Assembly (NCBI RefSeq): GCF_014529535.1
Contig: NW_023503334.1
Coordinates: 1-64,000, forward strand
Direction: 5' to 3'
Length of the DNA: 64,000 nt
From: Bradysia coprophila
Taxonomy: Eukaryota > Arthropoda > Insecta > Diptera > Sciaridae
Notes under the pieces: model-generated
The model's input: the letters and a program-made list of their open reading frames with translations, nothing else
What the model was told of the DNA's origin: nothing
The model's database searches: none
Part shown: positions 36,501 through 51,981 of the stretch, piece by piece
Layout of the letters: every line of letters begins with the position of its first letter
How positions within the stretch are numbered: position 1 is the first letter of the stretch
Program-made: the position numbers and the translations under genes

Positions 36501-39500
36501 TTATTGCTGCAGCATCGGATAAAGCTTGATCTTAACCGATTTAAGGCCTTAACACTAATGACCTTTTGTTTAATTCATAAATTCGGGGACACACTAACTT
36601 TACGGAATTATTACAATCACTTCAATCGAATTGAAAGTATCTCTTAAGTATGCTTTCCACTCAGCAAAAAGTACTCCGTGAGAGAGCCAGGAAAATAAGG
36701 CATGAGATAAGTGCACTTTTCCACGAATTAAAGGCAGGGTAAATCAAAATGGTCGACTATGAAGATTAAATAACAAGCTTTCGATCGATTTGTATAGCAT
36801 TCACAATGTTTTTTCGGTGTATTGAGCTTGCGCGCGCACGTTTTTACTTCGAATTCGGGCTTATGCGTGTGCATTGGAACTGTTTACAGATAATAAACCT
36901 AACAAATGCAATATAAACAGTTCAAATGGGCGGTATGTAAGACTATACTGGCTTTCAAATCCGGATACACTCATAGTCGATCATTTTAATTTGCTTCCAC
37001 TTTATCCTATTTTTATTCTAAATTCGCTCAAAGTCAGAGATAGCGAGAGAAATTTTTAGTGATCGAAGGATTATTATAAGCTTTTTCGCAATTCCGGTCC
37101 ATAATCATCACCTTTCCATGCATCCATTTAATGTCGTTTTGAAGGTATTTATTTACGATCAAGAAATTCAAAAATCGTTGTCTGAATATGTTTCATCATA
37201 TTTTTCATCATATTTTTCGATATTTATTCGCATGCCCTCATACATCCTTTTAGAGTCTGTAGAACTATGCGGAAGAAAATGTGTTCATACAAATTGACAA
37301 TTTACCATTGAAGATCTCTCTTTGTTAGGACTAATTAGTTAAAAATAAAACGTCTCTCTCAGGGCCCCGTGGTCATTCCAACCATACCAGAAGAGCTTTT
37401 CAATTTTATTGTATGAACGAAGGGAATTTGATAAATTTTTGTTATTCATTGCCTGCTCTATCTACTGATAACAATTTACAATTTATATTTATTTAGCATC
37501 GTAGTGTCCAGAAAATGAAAAATGACTGTGAGATATGATGGTCCACAATGTGTTGTATATACCCTTTGTGCTCTAGAATCTTTTTCGGTAAACCGAACAA
37601 TATTGTATCATTCTTCGAAAAGATGATCACACGCGGTTCAGTATTTGGAATTGCTCCATTCACAATCCATCAATTGAAAATTTTTAACATTTCACAAACA
37701 GGTTACGTTCCTTCAGTTAGCTCTTTCGATCAAACATTTTTATTCTGTTGGACACAAATTCTGCTACCGCGATTGCTATAAGAAATGTTTTCTTTTACAC
37801 GAGGACACTATGCACATGTCATTAAGCCAGTTAATTGCAAAGAAACACTGTGTTTTAACGTTTACTGCCCAAAATGAGTTCTATCTGGTCGAGCTATTAA
37901 GAACCTAGACTGGCTTTAGATTGTACTTCGATCAAGTCTTTATATATAGTAACTCAATTTCTAACAGTTAACTGATACCGTAACCAATATTCCTTTCTTT
38001 ATTATATGGTTGTGAAGTGAATGTTGCAACATATCATATGAATATCCATGAGAAAGTGAATATATACCTAACGCTGCATTTTGCTAGCATTGTTGATGGA
38101 TACAATAAATAAAATTTCAATTTCATCAATTATTTCACTTTCTCATATTAAACTCTACAACAAAAAATGATCCAAATGCGATTAGTAAGGATTGTATGAT
38201 CCTTTTTTTACAATTACACTTTTCTAACGTAGAAAGTGGAACACATACAATATTTTTTTTTTGTAGGGCAATGAACCTTAAACCAGCGATCCATAAATAG
38301 AAACGGTTGAATATAATATAGCGACCAGCTGCGTATAACATTGGTTCATCCCTATAATTTCGAACATCATCATGCAATAAATCTAGTCATATACTATTAG
38401 GATGTATCTGAGAGAGGGAAATAATGCACGTTTCAAATTTACAATTCGGTAAAATGATGTGAATCTGTTTGTTTATCTGGGCATATATTCCTGTATGTCT
38501 GGGCACGGTGAATTCGTCAACAAGCAACAACAACAAAAAGTTCGAAGAGTGCAACTTTGTCGTGGATATCGATGGTGAAAAAAATCATCTGATTTAAATA
38601 GTCATTTGTTTACCGAGGGGACAAATTCCAATAAGAGCGACGTTTTCGGTCAGAGCGAGGAGAGAGCCGTAAGTCACTCGACTTTAAATTTCCCTATTTT
38701 CCCGACGGTGAAAACGAAAACATTTCTATAAAACATTTTTAAAAACAAAAACAAAGTGACAGTTCACGTGAGAAAAAATCTATTTTCTTCCCATGGGAGA
38801 AAAAGTAGAAATTTTCTCTCCTGAATTGTCATCAGATAAAAGGTCAACAAATCTCCATTTCACGGCGATTCCAAGTGAAGAAAATAAGGTTAATCACACC
38901 GTACGCACGACAAAAAATTTATGTTGCACACCAAATCGGCATAATGTGAAAACGGTGAATGGGAATATTATACTATTAAGATTTCCACAAGATTGTCAAC
39001 TGCAATTGGTACATTATTTCCCATTTTTCCGTTAATTTCATAAATAATAATAATAATTCAAACATTATTACGATGTTACATTGTTAGAATTCTTATGTAG
39101 AAATACATTTTTTTCGTTTCTTTCTCAATTCTCAATGCGTAAAACTTATTACAAATAGAATCTTTTGAAATCAATACAATCGTTAAATTATATGGCCCAT
39201 GTATTTGGAATTATGTTTTGCGATCATAATTTTAGGGTGCTGGTGACTAAGAGAACAGAAGAAAAAAAAACACAAATTGTAATCAAGGGTGTCGATGACT
39301 TAAACTACATACATATGTTATTAAAAAAGGGTACCCAATACCTTTTGCTGGAGTAATTTTACACTAATTTGAGACATGAGTACATATTTCAAGTAACAAA
39401 ATGACTGTAAACCTCCTTGTGCTGAAAGTCTAAATTACTTCAACCGAAACTAGAAATTATTTCTAATTCCATTCGTTTGCATCAACAAATATATATAATT

Positions 39501-42500
39501 CTTTCTCGTGATCCTGTCATTACCGAAATCGCGGGAAATCTTTTAACGTTATGGTATCCGTTGCATTTCAGTCAATTCCAAGTGAAATTACATTTTTGCA
39601 AACTACCATGTCCGATTGCACAAAAAGTAATTTATACGAACACACACCCGCGTTTTTTGTTAACATTTTTTTATTGTTGTTCGTGTATTGTCTTCCACTT
39701 TACCTGTAAATAATTTCCCCTTTGCGCCAAAATCAATCAAGTTCAACGTTGAATTTCCTCAATTATCCGCGCTGTAAGGTATATGTATACGAAAACCGAC
39801 GAATTTCGAAACAACACTTTTGAACAAGTGCTATGTGACTGTTATGCACTGGACTGAAACTTTATGCTAAACCGTCTATATGGTTGATATATTACAGAAT
39901 TAACCCAGAAAGTAAATTTGAAAAAATAGGGTTTTCGGTTCTAGTTGAACTAATATGACAGGTTGTTGTCCTTTTACGTATATTTAGTTTATCTTGTTCA
40001 TATCTCTTAATATTATGTGATATTGTATGCACTTTGTTGTGTTATATCAAACAACTTTGCTGTGTAGACAAACTTGTAGAATGTTTAAATGAAAATAAAG
40101 TAGGGAAAAAAAACAGAATTCCTTGCTTTAACGTCGTCTATATTATGGTCTCTGTGATATTGTATAGAGATTCTTTTCCGGTCATCAAATGCCCGCCAAA
40201 TAGTGAACATTATTTTTATTCAAATTTCAATTTTAGTAAGTTCCATATACTTTTAGGCACGAAAGAACTAAATAGAGGAGTGTAATGTTTGAAATTCTAT
40301 TTATGCTTCTAATGTGTCTCTTCAATTTTTCGGCTATTTAAAATACGAATTTTTTTCTTTCTTTCTTTCATGTTATGTGTAAGATGAAATATATAAAAAA
40401 ATATCTAGTACAAAAGAAGATATTTGAATATTTACGGGAAGTATCTCTGATTTCGATGCCTTGTGCCATGCACGTGTTCGAGCAAACGGAATAATTATAC
40501 TTTTTGTACAAAGGCATAAAACGTTATACGTACATTGTGTACACTTTATACGTTATTTTTATAATAAGAATAAGAACCATTGGCATTTGCATTAAATATA
40601 TATCTTAGTCAAGCGTGTAGTTGATAAAAAACTCTTTTCAGTGTATAGGCTTGCAATTTTTTTTTTCCCGACCATAATCAGGTAACATAGACAGTTTTCG
40701 TATTATTATAAATAAAATATGATTGCAACACGTTAATTTAAGGTAATTTTCGTAGAAATCTAGGTAAACAAAAAAGCGTTATCAATGCACAATCCAAACA
40801 AAAATGAGATTGGCTGCTCTTTTTGTTGGAATTTAAATATCATTTTGTATAAGAAGAATGGTGACAGGAGACAGGAATTTAAAAAATTAGAATAAAGTGA
40901 GTGTAGTTACACTGATAATAATGTTGAATGTTGATATATGGACTATTTACATCTGTTTGCCGACTGTTTTAATGATTACTACCAGCCAGAGAGTTGATTA
41001 AAAATGCTAGTTGAGCAGAAAAACAACTAATGGTCCTGATTGTATACACGTAGTTGTTTCATCTGAAAACTCATTTTGATATCAATCACATTCAGCATTG
41101 TTTTGTCGAAATAACAAGATTTTTTTTTTATAAAAGAGAGACAAAAAAATCATCGACTTCCTTTTCGAATATTTCGTGAATTCAATGTGCATGACATCAA
41201 AGGGTTCGTTTTTCTTTTTTCTTTTTTGTTAATTTCATTCTTAACGAACTCTACTTTATGTAGTGTGACGACGATTTAGTGTAGATAATGACTTAACTTA
41301 TTAAATGCAGAAAGGAAGATGGAAAACATTAATTCAAAAAACAAATTCGTCTTTTGCATTGAATTAATTCTGATTTTGGCCGAGTAGAATTTTTGTTAAA
41401 ATTCTATCGTGCCCCTGATACTTTACATTCAAATTTCGTTAAATTTATTCAAGGCCAAAATCTCCAAAATCTATGTAACCCTTAGGGACTGTATAATACC
41501 GTCTCTGCTTGTCGTTCCAAAAAATAAAATATTTAGACATTTCAGTGTATCGACAATGATTGATATGAAATTGGAAAATTTATAGTTTCTGTGTTCATAG
41601 AGAAAGAGAATACAATGGAGGTGCAAAGTAAATGTGTAAGCATACCGTGAGTGTACACAATCCTTTTGATTTTTTTTTCTTCTTCTTCTCTTCTTTAAGA
41701 AAAATATATTTGAACATGGACAAGTTTAACACATAAAAACGTCGGTAAATATTTTAGAATATTTTGGGTACACTTCTTTTTCTTCACTAACGTACAATAT
41801 CTCTCTATCTTACTTTTTACATATATTTGAGAAGTGAGACCATTATTTCGAATTTTATAAATTTGTTTTTCAAATAAATGTAAATATTTGTTATTCCTAT
41901 AATCATAGTAGAAAGTCGAACGTTGAACTTTCCAGAATAATGATTACACTGTATGTCCATTACCTTACACCATATTCGTTAAAGTAAATGATAAATACAT
42001 ACGTTCGTTAAGTGGATGCAATACTATTCAATGCGTTGATCATTGTAATATATTCCCCGATATTTCCTCAACGGAACACCAACGTCAATGTTTATCAAAA
42101 AAAAATCAGTTAAAAACATATGATTGACAGTGATTAATATTGTGATTGAATACTCAAGTAAGGTTTCAATTAATCAATGGTTTCCTTTTATTAAAACGGA
42201 GTCTTTGACAAGCTTTTTAATCTCAGTCATTATACCGTGCTTCTCTCCTTTCTTAGAATATTTTTGAGACGTGCTCCTTTCACGATTTACGTTTTAGAAA
42301 TGTGTATATATAATGTTTACTACTTTTACTTCTGTTGCTTAAAGTATTACCTATTGTTTAGTGCAAAATCTTGTACTTTATTTGTTATAACAGTCAATTT
42401 AGTATATAAGGCTGCATTCCTTGGTCATCGGTCTATCGTTATTGTCGACAGGTGGATTACCTGTTCCTAATCGACTACGACTCAGTCGTGATTAGTCCTA

Positions 42501-44509
42501 TTCCCTTCAAGAATAAGAATATGTGCATCAGCTTTGGCTGAGAATTTGTAGTTGGGCGAAGCTATTTAACAATTCTTTGTATCTCAGCAGAAAAGTTGAT
42601 TTAAGCTGATCCCTCCGTTGGTATAGACATTTATGGGACTATCACTAAAAAAATTGAAAAAGCTAGCTGGTCTGATCACAATACCAGCGACAGCGACTGT
42701 AAGGTCCCCTTTTTTCTTGAATGAAATTTCAGGAAAATCGTGGAAGAACCCGAGGAGTTTCTATTTCTCAAAAGCAGCCTATGACGGGTTTCTTTAGTTT
42801 GTAAGTAACAAATACACTAAGTCGGACTCTAACGTTCTTGTTCGCTATAGTGAGTACAAAGAAGGTCAGTTGGTAATAACAAAACAATGATTGATACTTT
42901 AATTTCTGGACGGTAAATTTTGATAGAATTTCTCACAGTGACGAGCTGCGTAACTTGTTTTCTTTGATACTTCATTCAAGGTATTAGTTACTGCAATTAC
43001 TACCTGTCTACGTACAATTTATTGTGAGTTCCAATGTTGGTTCAGTATTTGAATCTGTCATAAAAGATTTATTTAAACTGACGTCGTTTCGTGTTTGGAT
43101 ATAAGGAAATTCAATTCGTTATCCTTTCCTTCTTGCATCATCGGTAACGGTTTATTTATAACTGGTGTTGCATCACCTGTATTACGTTGTGAAAGAAACG
43201 AAATCAAACCATCCCGTCGTCATATTCGTCAAATTGAGATACGAAGAAAAAAATTGAATTTCATGTTAAATTTTGATTCAAATTTTAACCACACCAATGA
43301 ACATTGAAATAACCCATAAAATTTCCCGGTTTTAATTTCAATGGTTTCCGTCCAAGATTCCACTGGTATGAAGTTCAATTTTTTTTTTTTTGAATTATAT
43401 TTCAGTAGGTAAAACTTGTGATAGAACAAAAACAGAAAAAATGTAATCGCTTGAACCTTCTTGTAATATAAATATTTAGCGTGTACTAATAACAATATTA
43501 GAATTAAGGGCATTAATCCTGAATGTACGTTATGACATGGGCACATAAAGGAAATTTTGTGCGCATACAAAATCGTTGATACAGCCATTCAGCAGTAAAA
43601 GATATCGAGGAGGAAAAAAAATATTTTTTTAAAATAATAAAGTAATAAAAATAGATGGTCCAATTTAGATTAGAGGACAAAGAAATGGGTCTAGAAAAGG
43701 TCATACCCATTGTATAATCCGAATAAAAGAAGCGCTTATGTCTTCACCAACCATTCAATTCGTGAATAAAATTTCACAGAACAATTTGGTAGGCAAATTA
43801 GAGAATAGTATCTGCATATATCTGTGCGGCGCTTTTATTTTGTAAAAATATATTATTTTTAAAAACATATGAGAACAAGGTTCATTGTACACTGTAATGC
43901 GTCGTATAACTAAAATCGAAATAAGGCCATGTATTACAAACGGGAATAATGAAATAATTATGTAAATGTGATGTAATCCACCTTCAATTTTTTTACAAAT
44001 TGTTGGTATTGTGTACATTACACTAATGATTTTTGGAAGTAACGGTGTATGTTCATATCGTTTTACATTAACTTTTCCTCTCAGAAAGAATGACTACAAA
44101 CTTATCAAACACATCACTCATTCACTAATTTTGAAGACTGAAAGAATCCGTCTACGAAGTTTCAAATACTTTCTTAGTATTTGCACTAACGCTTCGTGAG
44201 ATCTAACATCATTTTGGGCAAGCCCAGTCATTTTCGTAATCGTTTCTTAACTGTAAATAGGGAGCATGCTGTGAAAATTCGACCGCTAAATTTATTACCG
44301 CTTTCCATTCCACCGCATCCGAAGGATGAAATGTCTCCATAGCGTAATTTATGTGTGGATTGCAACAAATTTTTTAGGTTTTTGATATTCTGGTTTTACG
44401 TTGAAGTGTCTAAAAATCCTGAAAAGTTGGAATTTCTTCACGAAACATATATCCATCCGCATGATCTATTGCCAAATAAAATATTTTCAAGAAATTTTCT
44501 AATTTCCAG

Positions 44510-44579
44510 ATAATAACGAAGAAATGGACTTTAACTGGTTGCAAAACGAGTTGCAGTATGACAATCGATCCGCTAACAG
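44510..44579 (+). CDS. Second coding exon of the unidentified long-intron gene
   Basis: The acceptor TTTTCTAATTTCCAG ends at 44509 and the donor AACAG|GTAAGT follows 44579. With the one base carried from 27726 the 70 bp reads D-NNEEMDFNWLQNELQYDNR, open and acidic, in keeping with the acidic end of the previous exon. It leaves two bases (AG). Both splice sites are near consensus, which supports a true exon despite its small size. Confidence 0.55.
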
Positions 44580-47500
44580 GTAAGTTTAAATAAAAAGATT
44601 TTTTTTTATTAAATCCATCATTTCAAATATTGTAAAGTGTATCTGAGTAAACAACCATATATACAACCATCTCGGCGCCATGGCCATATAAGGTTTCTTT
44701 ATTAAAAAGTCTAAAAAATTGCTAGTAAAAAAGGTAGAATAGACTCTAAAATTCAGCTATCAGACACACATATTCGTGTGGATATGTTTTTGTATTACTT
44801 GCTACGGTTTCAGTATAATTGTTTTTAAAGGACCATTGTTGCCATTTTGGTATTTCTTTTGTTAACAAAAAGGAGTCATTTATTTAAAGTGAAGACCGCC
44901 TATAGTTTAAATGATTTGCAAAAAAAGGAAGAAAAAAAATCGAATTTTTCATATTGTACCGGTCATTGATACTTAAACGGTAACATTTCTTTGTGGTCTA
45001 TAATTTTTTGGATGATTTGTGTAAACAGTTCTACTTAAATAAGGTGTAATTATTGCTGATGCGATAATATTTCATTTCAGCATCCGAACCACATTTGGTT
45101 CAGGTGAATTTGATGTTGTTGCTAGAAGGGAATGCATTGAAAAATATAATTCTTCTGCATTCCTTATTGCAGTTGATTGGTGGTGGTTGGTTGGTGTATC
45201 TGATCTACAATTAGTCAATACATAGATGATATGGTTCTGAGAGCCTCTATCTCACCGACGTTATCCTAATCCTAGTCTATACAGCTCAAGTAAAAATGCA
45301 GTCTCACAGACACAATATCAGTTAATGTCGATACAATTTATTGAAATTATGACCGTGAGACATTTCTCGTTTTTGTGGAACTTGACTCCCGACTTATTTA
45401 AAAAGCAAATCCCGCCAGGCAAATCACAATTAAGCATAAAACTCGTCATCGATTCGGATAAAGCTGTCAACAATTCATAAACGAGTTTATAGTCGTAAGA
45501 CATTGCAAGATTTAACGGTCGCTATACCCTGAACACCAACCCTCTCCATAAAATAGCTAATAAATTAGTCCAACGGGCTGTAAATGGTTTCGATTAATTA
45601 CATGAATACGTGCATGGTTAGAGCGAATAAAACAATTTGCTGTGGAGCGCTGTGTGGTTACAGTAATTTTAAATACCGAACCACGTCTTTTGCCTGCTAA
45701 TAGCGAAAACTATTTTCACACAGACATTGATTTTCCGATTCGGAAAAATCAAGAAGTCATAAATCTACTCCTAATACATTTTTCTACCATAAAATTCTTC
45801 TACGAACGAAGAGAATTCATTGAAAAAAACAGTTTTAAACGGTTGAATTCCATTCATAAGAAGATTCAATATTTACACAACAGCATAGCATGCAAATGAC
45901 TCTGAGAAAAGAGCCTGCATTTTATCTGCAAACGAATGCATTGCAAACATTTCGAACAGTTCGTATTACACTTGTCTTGGGGATGTCCTTGTTGAAATGG
46001 TATACTAAATTATTCATCTTCATTTCAGCAATTAACTTTTTAAAAGTATATATTCCTTCGTAGCCAATATACATATACCTTTACATAGAATTAGAGAAAC
46101 GAATGGGTCATTAGAACAGTAAACGTGCTCTTTCGCCACACAATTTCGATTACTTTAGGACTTCTATGAAAATTTACCTATTTGCTTTTATGATTAGCCA
46201 TTTAAAAAGGCATTTAAATTTATGTTGGTTAAGTTAAACCTTGCAGAATTGTATATTTATGTATGTGGAAAAACAACAAATCTGTCATGCACAATACTAT
46301 ATATGTGCTAGGATGTTCAGTATTTAAATCCAGTAAATAATGTAAATAGTGACAGGACCCTCATTTAAGTTTTTACGAAAAGTCGTTACAAATGGCGCCA
46401 AGAATTTTTTTTCTCAGTTTGTTTTGTTTGTTGCAAAAAACGAACAAGGAGAAATTTTATATGAGGACATTCAATGGTGCATCCTTCAATATTCAATAAA
46501 ACGAAAAAGACACATCCCCCATTGTCTAAGAAATAACAAACAATTGACGAGTAAAAATACAACCGAATTTTAACACTTTCTATAAATCAAATCGTATTTA
46601 ACCATTGACAACGTTGATTAGATATAGGTGTTTTCTTAAGGTTTTCCTGTCAAATTCAATATGTCCCATCGAGTGTAATCTTATCTGGAAATGTTTTTTT
46701 TTTATTGGGATCCTTACCATAAAAGATTGTGTAACTCATACCGTTTAACTTCAAAGCAACAAGTCGTTATTACCTTATTTTACACATAACGTCTTGTCCT
46801 AAATAAAAGCTACATTCCAAGTAAATTACTTTCTATCCTAATACCCAAATCTGCTGTTTCACAGAACCAACTGTAAAACGATCAATAGAGATTTTGGCGC
46901 GAAATCTTTAATCGAGAAATGTGTGTGTTCGAATGTGGACATATGGTTTAAATATATTTTTAACTAATTTGAAATCATTTCGCAAAATAGAGAGAAAACA
47001 GTTTAAATATCTAGTCGAAATATGTATAAACATCTCGTCCGTTTGTTTTTTTTCCTTCGTTTTCCTTTTCGAAATCTATAGATATATTATGTGGTGCACT
47101 TGAAAATCGAGTATCATATTGAATTGCGGCCTGTTTCAAAAGGATGCAAAAAATTTGTTCTTGGAAAATTGGTCGTTTCGAGTATCGTAATGGATTTTGG
47201 TTAGCCAAAAATTATGTAATTCGATATTTGTACGGAAGGTCTTGTCGAGAAAATACATTTTTTGTTGTTGTTGTTTTTATTGAATGTCGTATGTGAGACA
47301 TACACACATTCAGTGAGCAAAATATATGTGGACTTTTCATTGAGAAAGTTGGCGACTTGACCCAATTAGTAGCACAGTGTTTTTTCTTAAAAAGATTATA
47401 TTAACTTGTCGACTTGTGTAAACAAATAAATTTGTATTTTCATTTGCACTTATGTTTAACAAAAAAATGCAATGTTCCTCTCAAGTAAAAAAAAAGAAGA

Positions 47501-50500
47501 AAAAGCCAAATGGATGCAATCATTGCATACGTATACATGTTGCCCGACAAATAATATAGTTTAGTTCAAAACAATAGATTTATTTTTATAAACAATGAAT
47601 ATTTTTTAATAAATCATGTCAAAAGACCTCCCTTATATTTGGACGGTTATGTAAGAGGAACCCCTACCGTGGTTTCTCGATTCTCATATATCAAAATGAA
47701 CGTCTTTGTGCTTTCTGTGTGCGTTACTGAATGAAACGTATTCACTTGTAAGGATGTTTTTGTAAAACATTGAATGAGAAGAGACGACGATGGCACTTTA
47801 TCTGCATTGTAAAACATGAAGTAAAAAATATACGAAATGTAAACACAAAAGATCTAAGAAATCCATAAAGAGCAGGGTGATCCAAAGTTATTATCATCAA
47901 AAAAAAAATCTAAAATGATTTTTTATCAATTCGTGATTGATTGCCGACGACATTGATTGGTTTGAAATGATCGAAAAAGAACTTGGATATGCCGGTAATA
48001 TCAATATAATGACATTATCTTCTCAGAACAAATTATACTAATTTTTCAAAATTTCTACTAAAATTCAGACTCTACTTTTGTGCCGTGCTATCGTCGTCGT
48101 AAACGTTACGATATACGATGGAATGCATATGTAACACACAGAATCATTACCGTTTTAGATCTTTTATTTATGTTCTATTCTCATAAAAGTACAGCAATAG
48201 AAAAGGAATTCCATAAGGAAACAAGTGATAGATAACTGCGTAAATACGTGTGGAAGAAAATACGAATCTGATTTCGTTGGTTGTCAGAATATTGTCTTAT
48301 ATACGGGTATTTAAATCATCGTTGATTTAGGGTTTCTTCTTGATCTTTTTAAGAGAGTTAAATTACCGCACTGAGAAATCGAATATTTTAAAATTTAATC
48401 CTTCTGTGAAGGCGTCCGATTAAAATCCTTCTTTTCGTTACATCTGTGATTACCAGTGAGAAGCAATAGCTGCATGAACTTAAAAATGTTGAAAATCGAA
48501 AAAAAGGCCAGAGATCTAATCTTGTCAAAGTGGGTTTGATTATTCCACTGTATTGTTTGACTGGTAGTTTAAAAACAGTTGCCTTCAACACAATGAATAA
48601 TCGAAGATGATCTAACTCCTCTTCTTATCATGCCCCTAAAAAAACGATTTACATTGCCTTTCCTAATAATTGTGTCTTGATTCGGAATCAATCCGTTCTG
48701 GATTTTTTTCTTGTGATTCGATTGAGATCATTGTTGCATGCAATGGTAATTTACTTTTGACTCTGTTTAACACAATACTGTGATGGATTTTCTTTAAAAA
48801 ACAGACTTTGTGTGAGGCCAATGCTTCTGTGAAAGTTTCATAAAAATTTAAATTCCAATGTAAAATTACGTGTTTTACACAAAACATTAGGATTGCCGCA
48901 TTCACCCAAGTAAAATGTTCAATTGGAATGACATTAAGTCGTCAATGCCGAAATGCCGTCCGAATTGTTTAGGTTATTGAATTTAGATTACTTTGAGAAC
49001 GTAATTTTTTGCGTAGTTTTTCAAAATATTTTGTAATGTCGTTGGCCGTATGAGGTCTCTTAAAAGGTATCAAAAGATAATCTTCTAAAGAATGAGAAAA
49101 TTTTCAGTTTTTTGAATAATAAAAAGGTTTTGGCTGGTAAAATTCAATTCAGTGTCGTGTTGCTGTATATTGGGTGCGTTTTTTGTAGAATCGAAAATAA
49201 TCGTATTTACAAGATGTGCACCATTTTCGGTTTTTCTCTTTTAAAAAGACTTCGATTTTCGTGATTTGTATAGTTTTCGAACGAGACAGCATATTTCATT
49301 CTATAGTTGATTTAGTTTCCTATAAAATGCATTCAAATCTGTATCCATTTCTTTAATTTGAAGGTAACGACGTTATTTTGGCAACACTAATGGCCTTTTC
49401 ATGGGTACACGATGGCAAACTGTCTTTAATACCAGGCAATGAGCTTAGTAATGGATGCGAAATTTGTCGTGGTTCTACTTTAGCTGTATGTAAGAACCTG
49501 CAACTAAATTAAAGTTTCACTATATCACAGTCTCTGTGATCTTTAGTCTTCGGTACTCATTGACTTCTTATTTGAACGAGATAATTTCATCAATCTATCA
49601 TTTCAATTTGAAAGTTCTTCATTTTCGATCCTTAAACACACGGGAATTCATAATCATTAAACCTGTGGCAGATTTTGTTTGTAAAAAGTATTGCCCGGTG
49701 ATTAATACAAAATCTATTAGTTCATTAGTCTTAACACACATTTTCCTGTAGAAGAAAGACCTAATTGCTTACCATTGGCCTTGTAAACGACCTATCAACC
49801 TACCTAAGTTGTTGACATATTATAAACGGCAAGCGTGGTACTGCATTTAGATTAAATCTGTTACTGATTTCGTTCAAAGTATCGTTTAGTGTTTTATGAA
49901 GAATCTTTTACTTCTTTCGTTTAAAGAGAAATCTAACCAAGGTTCATCTCTCGTTTGTGTCATCATTGCCAATAACAAATGACTAGCCATTTCATAACGT
50001 TTGTAATCGATATTGCTACGGAACATGAGAATATTTACTCAAAATTACCGAATCCAAATGATCTCAACGGTGAAAAAATTACCATGGCTTCGATATCTCC
50101 GTTGACTTGATAAACAACTTTTCGGGACATATTTAAATAATGTGCCATTCACTGAGTACCTATTGAAATAAGTACAATTCGTCAAAGTTAGTGTACACTG
50201 TTCGAGTTCGTACAGTTATACATTGTAATAAAGATAGTGGTACTTGTTGTACTACTCTAACAACTCTAACGATAAAATAGAACCTACATAATATATTGAA
50301 TTAAAAATGCAATACAATGGCTTAAACAAACGCTAACAATTCGGGCAGCTGCACTTATGGTAAAATTGGTGGTGAAAATATATGGGGTGTAGATGGTAGA
50401 CGGTTTTCATCAAATCAGGTTACAATATCGGTACGATGTGCGGTGTCGGCCAACATTTTGCTAGTATCACTCAAATGTCGATTTTCTAACACTTATTAAC

Positions 50501-51981
50501 TGTTTTCTCAATCTTTCTTCAATTTATAAATTTTATATTGAAAACACGCCTGATTCAACAGTCAAAAACCGTATGGCATGAGTCATCGCACAGAGCTTAT
50601 CAATTCATCTGCAAAAACATTAATTCGATTGCACGTGTAACAATTTTTCCAAAACAAGTACAGCTAAGGGACTGTGTGTCAATGGCAGTCTGTACGTGGT
50701 GCTACACATTATAATATCTAAAAATATAACTATTGGCGTTAGGCAGATGCAAGTTTTTATCGAATAAAAGGGGCGTTTTATACGAACGCGATTAATTTTA
50801 TGAATGAGTGTTTATTACGGTAATAGCGTAGAGTTATATATCACATTTGATGTGATTTAGTTTTTGCCGATTTTTTTTTTTGGCTTGATATGCGGGTAAC
50901 AAAATCATGTAAAAATGACATATGATCAATGGTCAGACGAAAAAAAAAACACAACAACGAAAACAACAATCAAGCTTAACACTTACCACATGATGCGTGC
51001 GTTCCTTTAATATCTATGCAAAGAAGCCGACCGATGAATCAAAAACTTTAAAGTGCAAAATCATTGCACCCATAGAAACTTATGAATAGATCCATATTTT
51101 GTTAAAAGGAAAAACCTGTATTGTCCGTGTTAACCACAAGAAATTAAATTCATTCGGTTTTAATAGAATAATGCGACCATATAATCATTAATTGTATTAT
51201 GTATATGCAAAAAGAAAATCCCGGCGTAAAAAGAAAGCCGACCGAAATTTTCATTTGTTGTTGGCTGTGTGGCAACACAATATATTGTTTATTATAACCG
51301 GACAACAAGAAGGTGACAATTTTACACTTACCCTTTTCTGCAGAATGAAACTATTTAAATATTTCCAAACGATTTACAGTCGAACGAATTGAGCGCACAT
51401 AGTAGGGGGATAAATTTCAAAATATCTCGATACAATCTATGATGACTAGGTAAAGAAATGAATAGAAACAAAGCGAACCTGATTTTCTGGTTCATTTTGC
51501 TGAGGTTTTAATGGTCGATTGTTTCCATGATACCGTAAAAGGTAACCGTTTTTGTGTTCGTTTTTCTTAGGAAAACGACCTAGGACACTCCTCCACAGCG
51601 CGCGTCAGTTGTCAGTTTATAATTATTTACTTTTTTTAAATTTATTTAACCTTTATTTAACGTACCGCGATATCTAAATATATTCTGTCACTTCGTTTAC
51701 TCACATCAACAGATCGATGGAAAATCTGTTACTTCATTGGTAACAGTAGATTAGAAACTTTTGACTTTGTTGTGACTAACCGTAAGATCCTACTTAACAA
51801 TTAGTTATAGAAGGGTTACAAAAAACACCGTTTTTTGATCTTACAAATTTGGTTTAGATTAGTAACAATTTCCATATTGTATTTCTAAATAATGTCCAAA
51901 ATAGCATTATAGTCAAAGGATTGAATTTCGTAAAAATAATTGGCAGTCTTCCATCATTCAAACATATTTTCAAGAAGCAAT
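44580..51981. other. Intron sequence left of the nested acetyltransferase gene
   Basis: No firm gene. Two weak candidate exons that keep the reading phase occur at 45081-45103 and 49364-49485 (see findings). Otherwise only AT-rich sequence and unsupported short frames. Confidence 0.45.

Larger units (their letters stand above)
27727..44509. other. Very large first coding intron (about 16.8 kb)
   Basis: AT-rich, with no supported coding exon on either strand; the short frames in it lack motifs and splice context. Structures noted: a long hairpin at 31442-31522, a (CT)n run at 33549-33563, a short (GACC)n-like patch at 36411-36425 and many homopolymer runs. The length suggests regulatory content, but I cannot identify individual enhancers by eye. 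Confidence 0.5.
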
